A stretch of DNA of 64,000 nucleotides from Segetibacter sp. (lineage in GTDB: Bacteria; Bacteroidota; Bacteroidia; Chitinophagales; Chitinophagaceae). The position numbers and the translations under genes are program-made. The notes beneath the pieces are model-generated. The model had not been told where the DNA came from. It did no database searches and saw only the letters and a program-made list of their open reading frames with translations. This document shows, piece after piece, positions 35,364 through 43,228 of this stretch; position 1 is the first letter of the stretch; every line of letters begins with the position of its first letter. The stretch lies in NCBI RefSeq assembly GCF_025963695.1, contig NZ_JAOQAH010000053.1:27454-91453 (forward strand), given 5' to 3'.

Positions 35364-35448
35364 ATAGCAATATGCCGGTTGGGAAAGGATGTTTTTTTCG
35401 GACTATAGTACAAAAGGTGTTTCTTTATCTTTATAAAAATTAAATAAT

Positions 35449-37476
35449 ATGGCCGTAGATAATACTAGCGATTCGAATAATAAGGCCTCAGCCATTTCAA
35501 CAACTGATATCAAAAAATCAGCAACGGGCCTGGCTTCGATGAAGTATGAAGAAATGCATTTTGTTGACTCTGCCAAACCTGTCTGGAATTATTCTTTATT
35601 CTCGGAAGATGATATCAACAACTTTCAAAACGGTACACATTATTCAGCTTATAATAAATTTGGAAACAAGCAATTAGAGGTTCTCAAGACCGCCGGAACT
35701 TATTTTGCTGTTTGGGCACCTAATGCCACCTATGTTACTGTTATCGGACATTTTAATAATTGGAATAAAACCAGTCATGCACTTTTTGTTCGCCTTGATA
35801 AATCCGGTATTTGGGAAGGGTTTATTCCCGGCGTGCAGGAGGGAGAGGCGTATAAGTATCACATTCATGGATTTAACGGCGCACTCGTAGACAAAGGGGA
35901 TCCGTACGCACATTATTGGGAAAAGCGGCCTTATACTGCGTCTATTACAAGAAATGTTGACTACGAATGGACTGATGAGAAATGGATGAAGAAAAGGGCT
36001 GCGCACAACGCATTAACGTCTGCATGGTCAGTATATGAAGTACATCTTGCAAGCTGGATGCGGCCTTCAAAATATGATGAAGAAAGTTACAATACTTATG
36101 AGCAGATAACCGAGAGGTTAGTTCCATATGTGAAGGAAATGGGTTTTACCCATGTTGAATTGATGCCCGTAATGGAACATCCGTTTGACGGAAGTTGGGG
36201 TTACCAGGGAACAGGTTATTATGCACCCACCAGTCGCTTTGGTAGTCCACAAGACTTTGCTGCTATGGTCGATGCGTTTCACCATGCAGGTATTGGTGTT
36301 ATTCTAGATTGGGTGCCATCACATTTTCCTTATGATTCGCATGGTTTGTATATGTTTGACGGTACCCATACTTATGAGTATGCCGATAGGCGCAAGGGTT
36401 TTCATCCCGACTGGAACTCGTATATTTTTAACTATAAAAGGGGAGAGGTAAAATCGTTTTTAATAAGTAACGCAAGATTTTGGTTTGAGAAATTTCATAT
36501 TGACGGAATAAGGGTCGATGCTGTTTCCTCGATGTTAAGGCTTGACTATAGCCGCAAAGAAGGGGAGTGGGAGCCTAATGAATTTGGTGGAAACGGCAAT
36601 CTTGAGGCAATTGCTTTTATCAAAGATCTCAATGAAACTATTTACCGTGATTTTCCTGATGTACAAACGATTGCTGAAGAATCTACCGACTGGCCCGGAA
36701 TATCGAGACCCACATTTGCGGGAGGAATTGGCTTTGGAATGAAATGGATGATGGGCTGGATGCATGATACGTTGAACTATTTTAAGCGCGATCAGTTTGC
36801 CAGGCCTCACCACCAGGACCAGATCACATTTAGTATGGCTTATTTCAATGATGAAAACTTTATGTTGCCGATAAGCCATGATGAAGTCGTTCATGGTAAG
36901 AGCCCGATGATTTATAAAATGCCGGGCGATGAATGGCAGAAGTTTGCCAACCTTAGGTTATTGTACACCTATATGTACACTCATCCGGGAGCTAAACTAC
37001 TTTTTATGGGAAGTGAGTTTGGGCAGACGAAAGAATGGGATTATAAGGGCGAATTGCAATGGGAGTTGTTAAGTCACACTCCTCATCGTTTATTGCAACA
37101 CTGCGTAAAAGATCTGAACCTTTTATACAGTAAAGAGCCGGCTCTACATGAAAAGCAATTTGAAGTGGGCGGCTTCGAATGGGTTGATCTCAACCATCGC
37201 AATGAGTGTGTAATTGTGTATAGACGAATAGGGCTTGACCGTAAGGATGACGTAATTGTGTTTTTAAATATGCTGCCCGAGCCCCGCATGGACTTCGAGG
37301 TGACCGTAAAAGGCAAAAGAAACTGGGAAGAGGTGTTTAACAGCGATGCGACGAAATATTACGGAACCGGTGACGTTTATAATCCTAAAGTAAGAACTGA
37401 AATTGTAAGCAAAGAAGACGGAACGCTGAAACTTATATTAAACTTACCGCCATTAGCGGGAGTTGTTTTGAGGTAA
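35449..37476 (+). CDS. glgB: 1,4-alpha-glucan branching enzyme
   Basis: The protein has 675 residues. An N-terminal CBM48-type domain (GTYFAVWAPNATYVTVIGHFNNW) precedes a GH13 barrel: SWGYQGTGYYAPTSRFG, WFEKFHIDGIRVDAVSSML with the nucleophile Asp near 357, TIAEESTDWPGIS with the general acid Glu near 410, and MLPISHDEVVHGKSP with His-Asp. The eukaryote-like length, lacking a second N-domain, is frequent in Bacteroidota. It makes alpha-1,6 branches in glycogen. No other glycogen gene is adjacent. Confidence 0.95.
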   Translation: MAVDNTSDSNNKASAISTTDIKKSATGLASMKYEEMHFVDSAKPVWNYSLFSEDDINNFQNGTHYSAYNKFGNKQLEVLKTAGTYFAVWAPNATYVTVIGHFNNWNKTSHALFVRLDKSGIWEGFIPGVQEGEAYKYHIHGFNGALVDKGDPYAHYWEKRPYTASITRNVDYEWTDEKWMKKRAAHNALTSAWSVYEVHLASWMRPSKYDEESYNTYEQITERLVPYVKEMGFTHVELMPVMEHPFDGSWGYQGTGYYAPTSRFGSPQDFAAMVDAFHHAGIGVILDWVPSHFPYDSHGLYMFDGTHTYEYADRRKGFHPDWNSYIFNYKRGEVKSFLISNARFWFEKFHIDGIRVDAVSSMLRLDYSRKEGEWEPNEFGGNGNLEAIAFIKDLNETIYRDFPDVQTIAEESTDWPGISRPTFAGGIGFGMKWMMGWMHDTLNYFKRDQFARPHHQDQITFSMAYFNDENFMLPISHDEVVHGKSPMIYKMPGDEWQKFANLRLLYTYMYTHPGAKLLFMGSEFGQTKEWDYKGELQWELLSHTPHRLLQHCVKDLNLLYSKEPALHEKQFEVGGFEWVDLNHRNECVIVYRRIGLDRKDDVIVFLNMLPEPRMDFEVTVKGKRNWEEVFNSDATKYYGTGDVYNPKVRTEIVSKEDGTLKLILNLPPLAGVVLR

Positions 37477-37550
37477 GTTAGGAAGTCTCGTTGTAAGAAA
37501 TATTTAGGCTTGCTTCTGAAGATTAAATCAAATGCCAAAGGATTTCTTAC

Positions 37551-38573
37551 ATGAAGAAAATTTCTCTTACAGCTTTATTTGTTGGATACTCACTGGCAGG
37601 TTTTTGTTTTACCGGTGACGACAGTGCGGCCTTTTATGTAAAAAAGGCAATTGAATTAAGCAGATCGCAAAAAAACTGGGAAGCTGATAAAAGTTTTCAA
37701 AAAGCCGTAAGCTTCAATACTTTTAATGTAGAAACGCGGGTGCAGTACGGAAATTACTTAGTTGAGCAACGAAAATATTTTTCAGCAATCGAGCAATTTG
37801 GAAAAGTACTTGAAGCGAACATAAATAACCCGGTTGCTCTTCAGCAAATGACGGAGTTAAGTTTTCAACTCAACCGTTGGAACGATGCGGTTATGTATGG
37901 AAAAAAGCTTTCACAAAACGGTAATAGCAAAGATTTGAAGTATATAATTGGCAAAAGCTATTATGAGCTGGAAAATTACCGACAGTCCCAATCATATTTG
38001 AACCAGGCATTGGCAGAAAATCAGCGCGACTTAAAAACTGTAAGTCTGCTTGGTAAAGTCTTGATGGAATTAAGTAATTATAAAGAAGCCATTGCAGTGT
38101 ACAATAAGACGCTTGAAATTGACCCTAACAATAGCAGCTTGCTTTATGAATTAGGGTTGTTGTATTACACAATGAATGAAGAGCAGACAGCCGTTACCTA
38201 TTTTGAAAAAGCTGCTAAAAAAGGATACAAAACTGATTTGAGCTTTTATGAAAATTTGGGTCTTGCGTATTTAGACAATAATTTAAACAAAGGCGTTGAA
38301 ACCTTGAATAAAGTTTTGGAAAGTAAACCTGGTAATCCTGAAATTTTATTTCAAATTGCCCAGGCTTATTACAAAGTTCAGAAGTACCAGGATGCCGCTG
38401 AAACTTATTACAAGGTTTACGAGAACGATCCTGCCAACAGTCGAGCCTTATACATGACAGGTGTGGCATTTCAAAAGAAAGGTGATAAAAGTAGAGGGAT
38501 AGAACTCTGCGAAAAAGCAATACAAATGGATCCCAATCTTGCTCAATTGAAATCGCAGAAGTTCGCGTTCTAG
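37551..38573 (+). CDS. Exported tetratricopeptide-repeat protein
   Basis: The protein has 340 residues. A signal peptide (KKISLTALFVGYSLAGFCFTG) is followed by about eight TPR units covering residues 25-335, for example ALLEINPNNSSLLYELGLLYY-like units (EIDPNNSSLLYELGLLYYTM) and NPEILFQIAQAYYKVQKYQD. TPR proteins are interaction scaffolds; the partner is unknown. A terminator follows at 38595. Confidence 0.85.
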   Translation: MKKISLTALFVGYSLAGFCFTGDDSAAFYVKKAIELSRSQKNWEADKSFQKAVSFNTFNVETRVQYGNYLVEQRKYFSAIEQFGKVLEANINNPVALQQMTELSFQLNRWNDAVMYGKKLSQNGNSKDLKYIIGKSYYELENYRQSQSYLNQALAENQRDLKTVSLLGKVLMELSNYKEAIAVYNKTLEIDPNNSSLLYELGLLYYTMNEEQTAVTYFEKAAKKGYKTDLSFYENLGLAYLDNNLNKGVETLNKVLESKPGNPEILFQIAQAYYKVQKYQDAAETYYKVYENDPANSRALYMTGVAFQKKGDKSRGIELCEKAIQMDPNLAQLKSQKFAF

Positions 38574-38594
38574 CATTGTAACAATGAAGTTTTT

Positions 38595-38625
38595 AAAGGC
38601 AGTTGAATTTTCGACTGCTTTTTTT
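38595..38625 (+). terminator. Rho-independent terminator after the TPR gene
   Basis: The stem GCAGTTGA pairs with TCGACTGC around ATTT, extended by flanking A and T runs (AAAG and CTTTTTTT). It is 21 bases after the TPR stop in a convergent gap and may work in both directions. Confidence 0.75.
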
Positions 38626-38700
38626 GTGATGCAATATTTGCAATTTCAACGTTAACCGCAGATGCAATGTAAGCTGGTAAAGGATTAACTGATGAATGGA

Positions 38701-38711
38701 TTGCGACGCAA
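38701..38711 (+). repeat. Dispersed intergenic repeat, copy G
   Basis: TTGCGACGCAA (first base T instead of G) is followed by CAATGATTAAT and, 20 bases on, by box 2 AGCTGGTACAAAAAAAAATG. It lies between convergent genes, and box 2 ends close to the stop of the PolX-like gene. Confidence 0.7.
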
Positions 38712-38765
38712 CAATGATTAATCGGAGTGTCAGGAGCTGGTACAAAAAAAAATGAAATTGTCTTT

Positions 38766-40439
38766 CTAATGTCTCTTCGATCTTTGCTTTTCAAGAAAGG
38801 CTTCAAACTCATTTAAAGTAAAACTGCTTAGGTTGTTTTTGGCCGTCAGCCCTCCTTTTTGAGCTACCAGTACGCCGTACTTAATGTCTTCAAAAGCATC
38901 TACTGCATGTGCATCAGGATCTATTGAAATCAATACACCTTTTTCGATTGCGTTTGGTATGTGTCGCCAATCCATATCCAAACGGCGGGAGTGTGCATTT
39001 AGTTCGATCACTACATTGTGCTCGGCACAAGCATCAATTATTTTCTGATGGTCAACAGGGTAACCATTACGGCTTAGCAACAGGCGGCCTGTCATGTGGC
39101 CCAGAATAGTGGTATAGGGATTTGAAATTGCCTTTAACAGCCTTCCCATTGCTTTCTCTTCAGTCATTTTTAAATTCGAGTGAACCGAGGTTATCACCAG
39201 GTCAAATGATGAGAGTATGTCGTCAGGATAATCGAGGTTTCCATCATTGAGAATATCTGACTCTATGCTTTTAAATATCCTGAACGGTTTATATTTTTCG
39301 TTAAGTTCATCTATTAGTTGATGCTGCGCTTTTATTCGATTGGGATAAAGGCCGTTGGCATAAAATGCCGATTGGGAGTGATCGCTGATGACAAGAAACT
39401 CCATACTTTTTGCAATTGCTCCTAAAGCCATGGCCTCTATAGTGTCTCCTCCATCGCTCCAATCGCTGTGTGTATGAATAATACCTCTTACGTCTTTTAG
39501 TTGGATCACCTCGGGCAAACTGTTCTTTCCCGCCAGGTCGAGTATGCCAGCTGTTTCGCGTAAAAAAGGTGGAATAAAGGGAAGTCCGTTTTTCTTAAAA
39601 ATCTGCTCTTCCTGCAGGAAGCTTTCATCCTGGTTCGATCCGTACTTTTCCTTCCAGGCAGTAAGAAATTCGAGGCTGCTGTTTCTTTCAAATGTCTTTG
39701 ATATGAAAGTCTTTTCGTCAGTTTGATGAAATTCTAATGAAACATTTTCGAGGCCTTTTGCCCATAGAGTTTCGCCTGTTATGCTGGTTTCATATTTTTG
39801 TTCTGTAAAAGAGGTTCGAAGCTCTTCTATGGGTGCATCTGTTACCCATTCAAGTTTATGTATAACTTCTGCATGCCTTTTTAAGTCTCCTGTTATTTCA
39901 AACTTATTTTTCGGAAACTCTTTTTTCAATCGTTCTGTAAACTGAATAGAAAAATCTTCGATCTGGCTGTACAAATAACTTCCCTTACAAGCCATAAGAA
40001 ACTGTATTGCTTCCTGTATGTTTTGCTGCGTTTTAGCACCAAAGCCTTTATAAAGCAACAACCTGTTTTCTTCGCAGGCATATAACAATTCACCCATACT
40101 TTCAATACCCAGTTCTTTCCATACCGTGGAAATTTTCTTTGGTCCAAGGCCTTTTATTTTAAGTAACTCAAATATGCCTGCGGGGGTTTTTAAAACATAT
40201 TCATCCAGTGCAGAAAGCCTTCCCGTCTGTAGTTGCTCAAGAATTTTTTTGCCGATTGCCTGGCCTATTCCTTTGATTGCAAAAATTTTCTCCTCTGGCA
40301 AACCTGACAATTGCGAGGGGAGTTTGTCAATAGTAAAAGCAGCAGATGAGTAAGATTTTGCCTTGAAGCTATCATCTGCATGAATGTCTATGAGCTTAGC
40401 AAGTAAGGCGAAATTGTCGGCAATTGCATAATTGTCCAT
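38766..40439 (-). CDS. PolX-type protein: helix-hairpin-helix, degenerate polymerase and PHP phosphoesterase domains
   Basis: The protein has 557 residues. The N-terminal ~150 residues match the PolX 8-kDa and helix-hairpin-helix region (LPEEKIFAIKGIGQAIGKKILEQ, FELLKIKGLGPKKI). The nucleotidyltransferase region, where PolX has GSxRRxxExxxDxD, reads ITGDLKRHAEVIHKLEWV: the two catalytic Asp are not there. The PHP domain is intact: IIHTHSDWSDGGDTIEAM, VISDHSQSAFYANGL, ESDILNDGNLD, TSVHSNLKM, GHMTGRLL and DPDAHAV provide the metal ligands. It probably has exonuclease or phosphatase activity without polymerisation. It is monocistronic. Confidence 0.8.
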   Translation of the reverse strand: MDNYAIADNFALLAKLIDIHADDSFKAKSYSSAAFTIDKLPSQLSGLPEEKIFAIKGIGQAIGKKILEQLQTGRLSALDEYVLKTPAGIFELLKIKGLGPKKISTVWKELGIESMGELLYACEENRLLLYKGFGAKTQQNIQEAIQFLMACKGSYLYSQIEDFSIQFTERLKKEFPKNKFEITGDLKRHAEVIHKLEWVTDAPIEELRTSFTEQKYETSITGETLWAKGLENVSLEFHQTDEKTFISKTFERNSSLEFLTAWKEKYGSNQDESFLQEEQIFKKNGLPFIPPFLRETAGILDLAGKNSLPEVIQLKDVRGIIHTHSDWSDGGDTIEAMALGAIAKSMEFLVISDHSQSAFYANGLYPNRIKAQHQLIDELNEKYKPFRIFKSIESDILNDGNLDYPDDILSSFDLVITSVHSNLKMTEEKAMGRLLKAISNPYTTILGHMTGRLLLSRNGYPVDHQKIIDACAEHNVVIELNAHSRRLDMDWRHIPNAIEKGVLISIDPDAHAVDAFEDIKYGVLVAQKGGLTAKNNLSSFTLNEFEAFLEKQRSKRH

Positions 40440-40464
40440 ATTAATTATTTAGAGCGAACGAAGG

Positions 40465-40497
40465 TAAAAAAGCAAACCCTCAAAAGGCGAGGGTTTG
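40465..40497 (-). terminator. Rho-independent terminator of the two-component cluster
   Basis: CAAACCCTC (40473-40481) and GAGGGTTTG (40489-40497) form a perfect 9-bp stem with loop AAAAGGC. On the minus strand the hairpin is followed by CTTTTTT. It lies 27 bases after the last response-regulator stop. Confidence 0.88.
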
Positions 40498-40523
40498 GGT
40501 ATAATTTATTGTAATGGAAGCTT

Positions 40524-40949
40524 TTAAAAATAGGGAGCAAGCTGTTCGTGCTGCATCAACTCTTCGAGTCCCTCCGTTGTCAATGGTTTGTTTATAAAAT
40601 CGATTACTATTTCGTACCTGTTTGCTCTTGAGAAATCTTCAGGATTTACTGTAGAAGAAATAATTACAACCTTAGTATCGGGTAAGCGGTCAGAATACTT
40701 CATCAGGTAATCTTCCAAAAAATCCCAGCCGTTCATAACCGGCATATTTAAATCGAGCAAAATAAGTTGTGGCGGGTCCTGCTTTTCCGATTTATTATTT
40801 TTCGAAAAATAGGCCGAAAACCATGCTAATCCTTCTTTTCCATTTTTTGCCGTAAAAACTTCATTTGCAAACCCTGCCTTTTTTATTACCATTTCACATA
40901 ACACGAGGGTGATCTGATCGTCATCTATGCACAAAACCTTATTTATCAT
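40524..40949 (-). CDS. Single-domain response regulator
   Basis: The protein has 141 residues and is only a receiver domain: acidic pocket CIDDDQ (Asp10-11), phosphoacceptor Asp66 in LILLDLNMP, Ser-Ser in VVIISSTV, and the conserved Lys in FINKPL. No DNA-binding or enzyme domain is present, so it acts through protein contacts or as a phosphate relay. It is the last of the four-gene cluster, 5 bases after the hybrid kinase. Confidence 0.92.
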   Translation of the reverse strand: MINKVLCIDDDQITLVLCEMVIKKAGFANEVFTAKNGKEGLAWFSAYFSKNNKSEKQDPPQLILLDLNMPVMNGWDFLEDYLMKYSDRLPDTKVVIISSTVNPEDFSRANRYEIVIDFINKPLTTEGLEELMQHEQLAPYF

Positions 40950-40954
40950 TCCAA

Positions 40955-42790
40955 CTAATTTTTGAAGGTGATGATGAAAGTAGTTCCTTTGTCAACCTCA
41001 CTCTCAACATCTATTTCCCCTCCCATGACACGAATTTGCGAGTTTACTATATAGAGCCCTAAACCTTTGCTGTCAGCGTGGTCGTGAAAACGCTGATAGA
41101 GCCCAAATATACGGTCCTTATACCTTTGAAGGTCTATGCCAAGACCATTATCAGCAAAATATAATATTACGCCGTCTGTTGTTTTTTTTGTTTTGACTTT
41201 TATCTCAAGTGCCCTGTCTGGAGAGCTATATTTGACTGCATTTGTTACAAGATTTAGAAGTATACTTTCCAGGTAGGTACGATTAAAAAGTACCTCCGAT
41301 GCATCATCGAAATCAGTACTTATTGTAGCTTGTTTTTTTTCTACAGCAGTTTGAACAGAATGAAGCACCCTTTCAAAAATCTTACTTATATCAAGGGGTT
41401 CTTTTTTCGCGTTTACATTGTTTTTAATAATCAGAACATTTAGAAGGTCGTTCACGGTCTCGTTTAGCTGAAGGGTACACTCTTCGAAATTTTTAAGCAA
41501 CAAGATCGTCATAGGATCTGTAATCAGGGAAGTATCGAGTAGCTTAATTATGCCCAGAAGATTTGAAAGCGGAGCTCTTAAATTATGAGAAGTTATATAA
41601 GAAAACTGCCTTAGGTCGCTGTTGTTTTGGGTTAGTTCCTCTATCAGCATTTCTTTTTCTGTCTCATTTCTTTTTTGCTCGGTTATATTTTGAGAAGCAA
41701 TCAAAATCTTGTTTATGCTTCCCCAGGGTTCATATAACGGTACAGCGCTAATCATATAACTTAAGTCTTCGTAACTAGCTTCAAAAACAGCATTCTCGCC
41801 CTCAAATACTTTCTGCAGATGCATTCTTACCTTTTCTTTTACAGGTGAATGAAAATGTGAGGTGTAGTCTGTGTTTTCAAAATGTGAAGCGCCTCTATCT
41901 TTTATGTGAAATTCTTTTCCTGCGGTATAAAGAGTAGTAAAATCTTTATTTAAGATAGCAACTGCACCGTTAGGAAAATTTTCGGAAATGGTGCGGAACA
42001 TTTGCTCGCTTTCTCTCAATTGCTCTTTTGCACGGTTGGTTTCTGTAACATCATGAATAACCGCCAGGTATGCCCTTCTGCCCTCCATCAAAATTTCATG
42101 AGTTCTTATTTCGATGTCAATAATATCGCCATTCTTTTTTTGATGCTTAACATCTAAAATAAGATTTTGGCTTCCTTTTTTTTCTGAAGAAACAGGAGAC
42201 GGACTACCCTTAATTGTATGATAAGGCTGTAATTCGGCCATAGTCATATTCAAAAACTCTTTTTCGCTATAACCATAGTGTTCTATTGCCGCCTCATTAA
42301 CCATTAAAATTTTATCAAGTTCAATATCGTAAGCACAAATAGGTAAAGGATTATTGTTGAAGAGAAATTTGTACTGTTCTTCAGATTTTTTTAGCCGCTC
42401 AAGTATTTTGCTGCGTTCAATTCCGTAATTTATACTTTTAGCCAGCACGGCAGCATTGCTATCATCTTTCACTATGAAGTCCTGTGCGCCAACCTTTAAA
42501 ATTTCAAGTGCTATTTCTGTGTCGCCCAGGCCGGTTAAAATAATAACAGGTACCCGTGGGAAACTGGAATTAATAGAATGAAAAGAACTGATACCCATGC
42601 CGTCTGGCAAAGACAGGTCTAGTAGGATGATGTCAATCTTTTCCTTTTCTAAAAAGCCAATTCCTTTTTGTAAAGTATCTCCATGAAAAACGGCTGCATT
42701 AGGAAATGCTTCTTCCAGGTATTCGTTTACCAACAGATAATCGCCGGGGTTATCCTCTATTACAAGTATTTGAAGTGCTGATGACTGCAT
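40955..42790 (-). CDS. Hybrid protein: receiver, PAS domains and histidine kinase
   Basis: The protein has 611 residues. An N-terminal receiver (VIEDNPGDYL, IILLDLSLPDG, IILTGLGDTE, FIVKDD) is followed by two PAS domains from about 135 to 375 (FLFNNNPLPICAYDIE; then FRTISENFPNGAVAIL). The kinase core has the H-box ITSHNLRAPLSNLLG, NLVTNAVKYSS, ADNGLGID and SKGLGLYIVNS. The H-box carries Asn rather than Glu/Asp after His, as in bacteriophytochrome-like kinases. No membrane segments: cytoplasmic. One base separates it from the upstream response regulator. Confidence 0.9.
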   Translation of the reverse strand: MQSSALQILVIEDNPGDYLLVNEYLEEAFPNAAVFHGDTLQKGIGFLEKEKIDIILLDLSLPDGMGISSFHSINSSFPRVPVIILTGLGDTEIALEILKVGAQDFIVKDDSNAAVLAKSINYGIERSKILERLKKSEEQYKFLFNNNPLPICAYDIELDKILMVNEAAIEHYGYSEKEFLNMTMAELQPYHTIKGSPSPVSSEKKGSQNLILDVKHQKKNGDIIDIEIRTHEILMEGRRAYLAVIHDVTETNRAKEQLRESEQMFRTISENFPNGAVAILNKDFTTLYTAGKEFHIKDRGASHFENTDYTSHFHSPVKEKVRMHLQKVFEGENAVFEASYEDLSYMISAVPLYEPWGSINKILIASQNITEQKRNETEKEMLIEELTQNNSDLRQFSYITSHNLRAPLSNLLGIIKLLDTSLITDPMTILLLKNFEECTLQLNETVNDLLNVLIIKNNVNAKKEPLDISKIFERVLHSVQTAVEKKQATISTDFDDASEVLFNRTYLESILLNLVTNAVKYSSPDRALEIKVKTKKTTDGVILYFADNGLGIDLQRYKDRIFGLYQRFHDHADSKGLGLYIVNSQIRVMGGEIDVESEVDKGTTFIITFKN

Positions 42791-42791
42791 G

Positions 42792-43220
42792 TTAATCTTT
42801 TGATGGTAGTTTGACTATAGTTATCCAGAAGTCTTCAATCATTCGTACAACTTCAAAAAACTTATTAAAGTCTACAGGCTTTGTAATAAAGCAATTAGCA
42901 TAATTATTATAGGAGTCAATAACGTCTAATTCAGAAGAAGATGTGGTAAGCATTACTACAGGAATTCTTTTTAATGAAGGAGCGTTTTTTAAATAATGCA
43001 AAACTTCCTTTCCATCTACTTTAGGAAGGTTAATATCGAGTAGGATCAGGTCTGGAAGAAGACCTTCTTCGTTTAATCCTGCATTAACAAAACGGATAGC
43101 TTCTTCTCCATCCTTTGCCACTGAAACCTTATTTTTCATTTTAGCATCAGAGAGTGCTTCTTTGGTTAGCACAATGTCTCCTTCATTATCCTCAACCAGT
43201 AAAATATGAATGTCTTTCAT
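42792..43220 (-). CDS. Rcp1-like single-domain response regulator
   Basis: The protein has 142 residues. LLVEDNEGDIVLTKEAL at the start, Asp62 in LILLDINLPKVDG, VVMLTTSSSE and FITKPVDFNKF match the phytochrome-partner Rcp1 type. No output domain. It lies between the two kinases, 8 bases after the large PAS kinase and 1 base before the hybrid one. This context suggests phosphotransfer between them. Confidence 0.92.
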   Translation of the reverse strand: MKDIHILLVEDNEGDIVLTKEALSDAKMKNKVSVAKDGEEAIRFVNAGLNEEGLLPDLILLDINLPKVDGKEVLHYLKNAPSLKRIPVVMLTTSSSELDVIDSYNNYANCFITKPVDFNKFFEVVRMIEDFWITIVKLPSKD

Positions 43221-43228
43221 AATTATTG

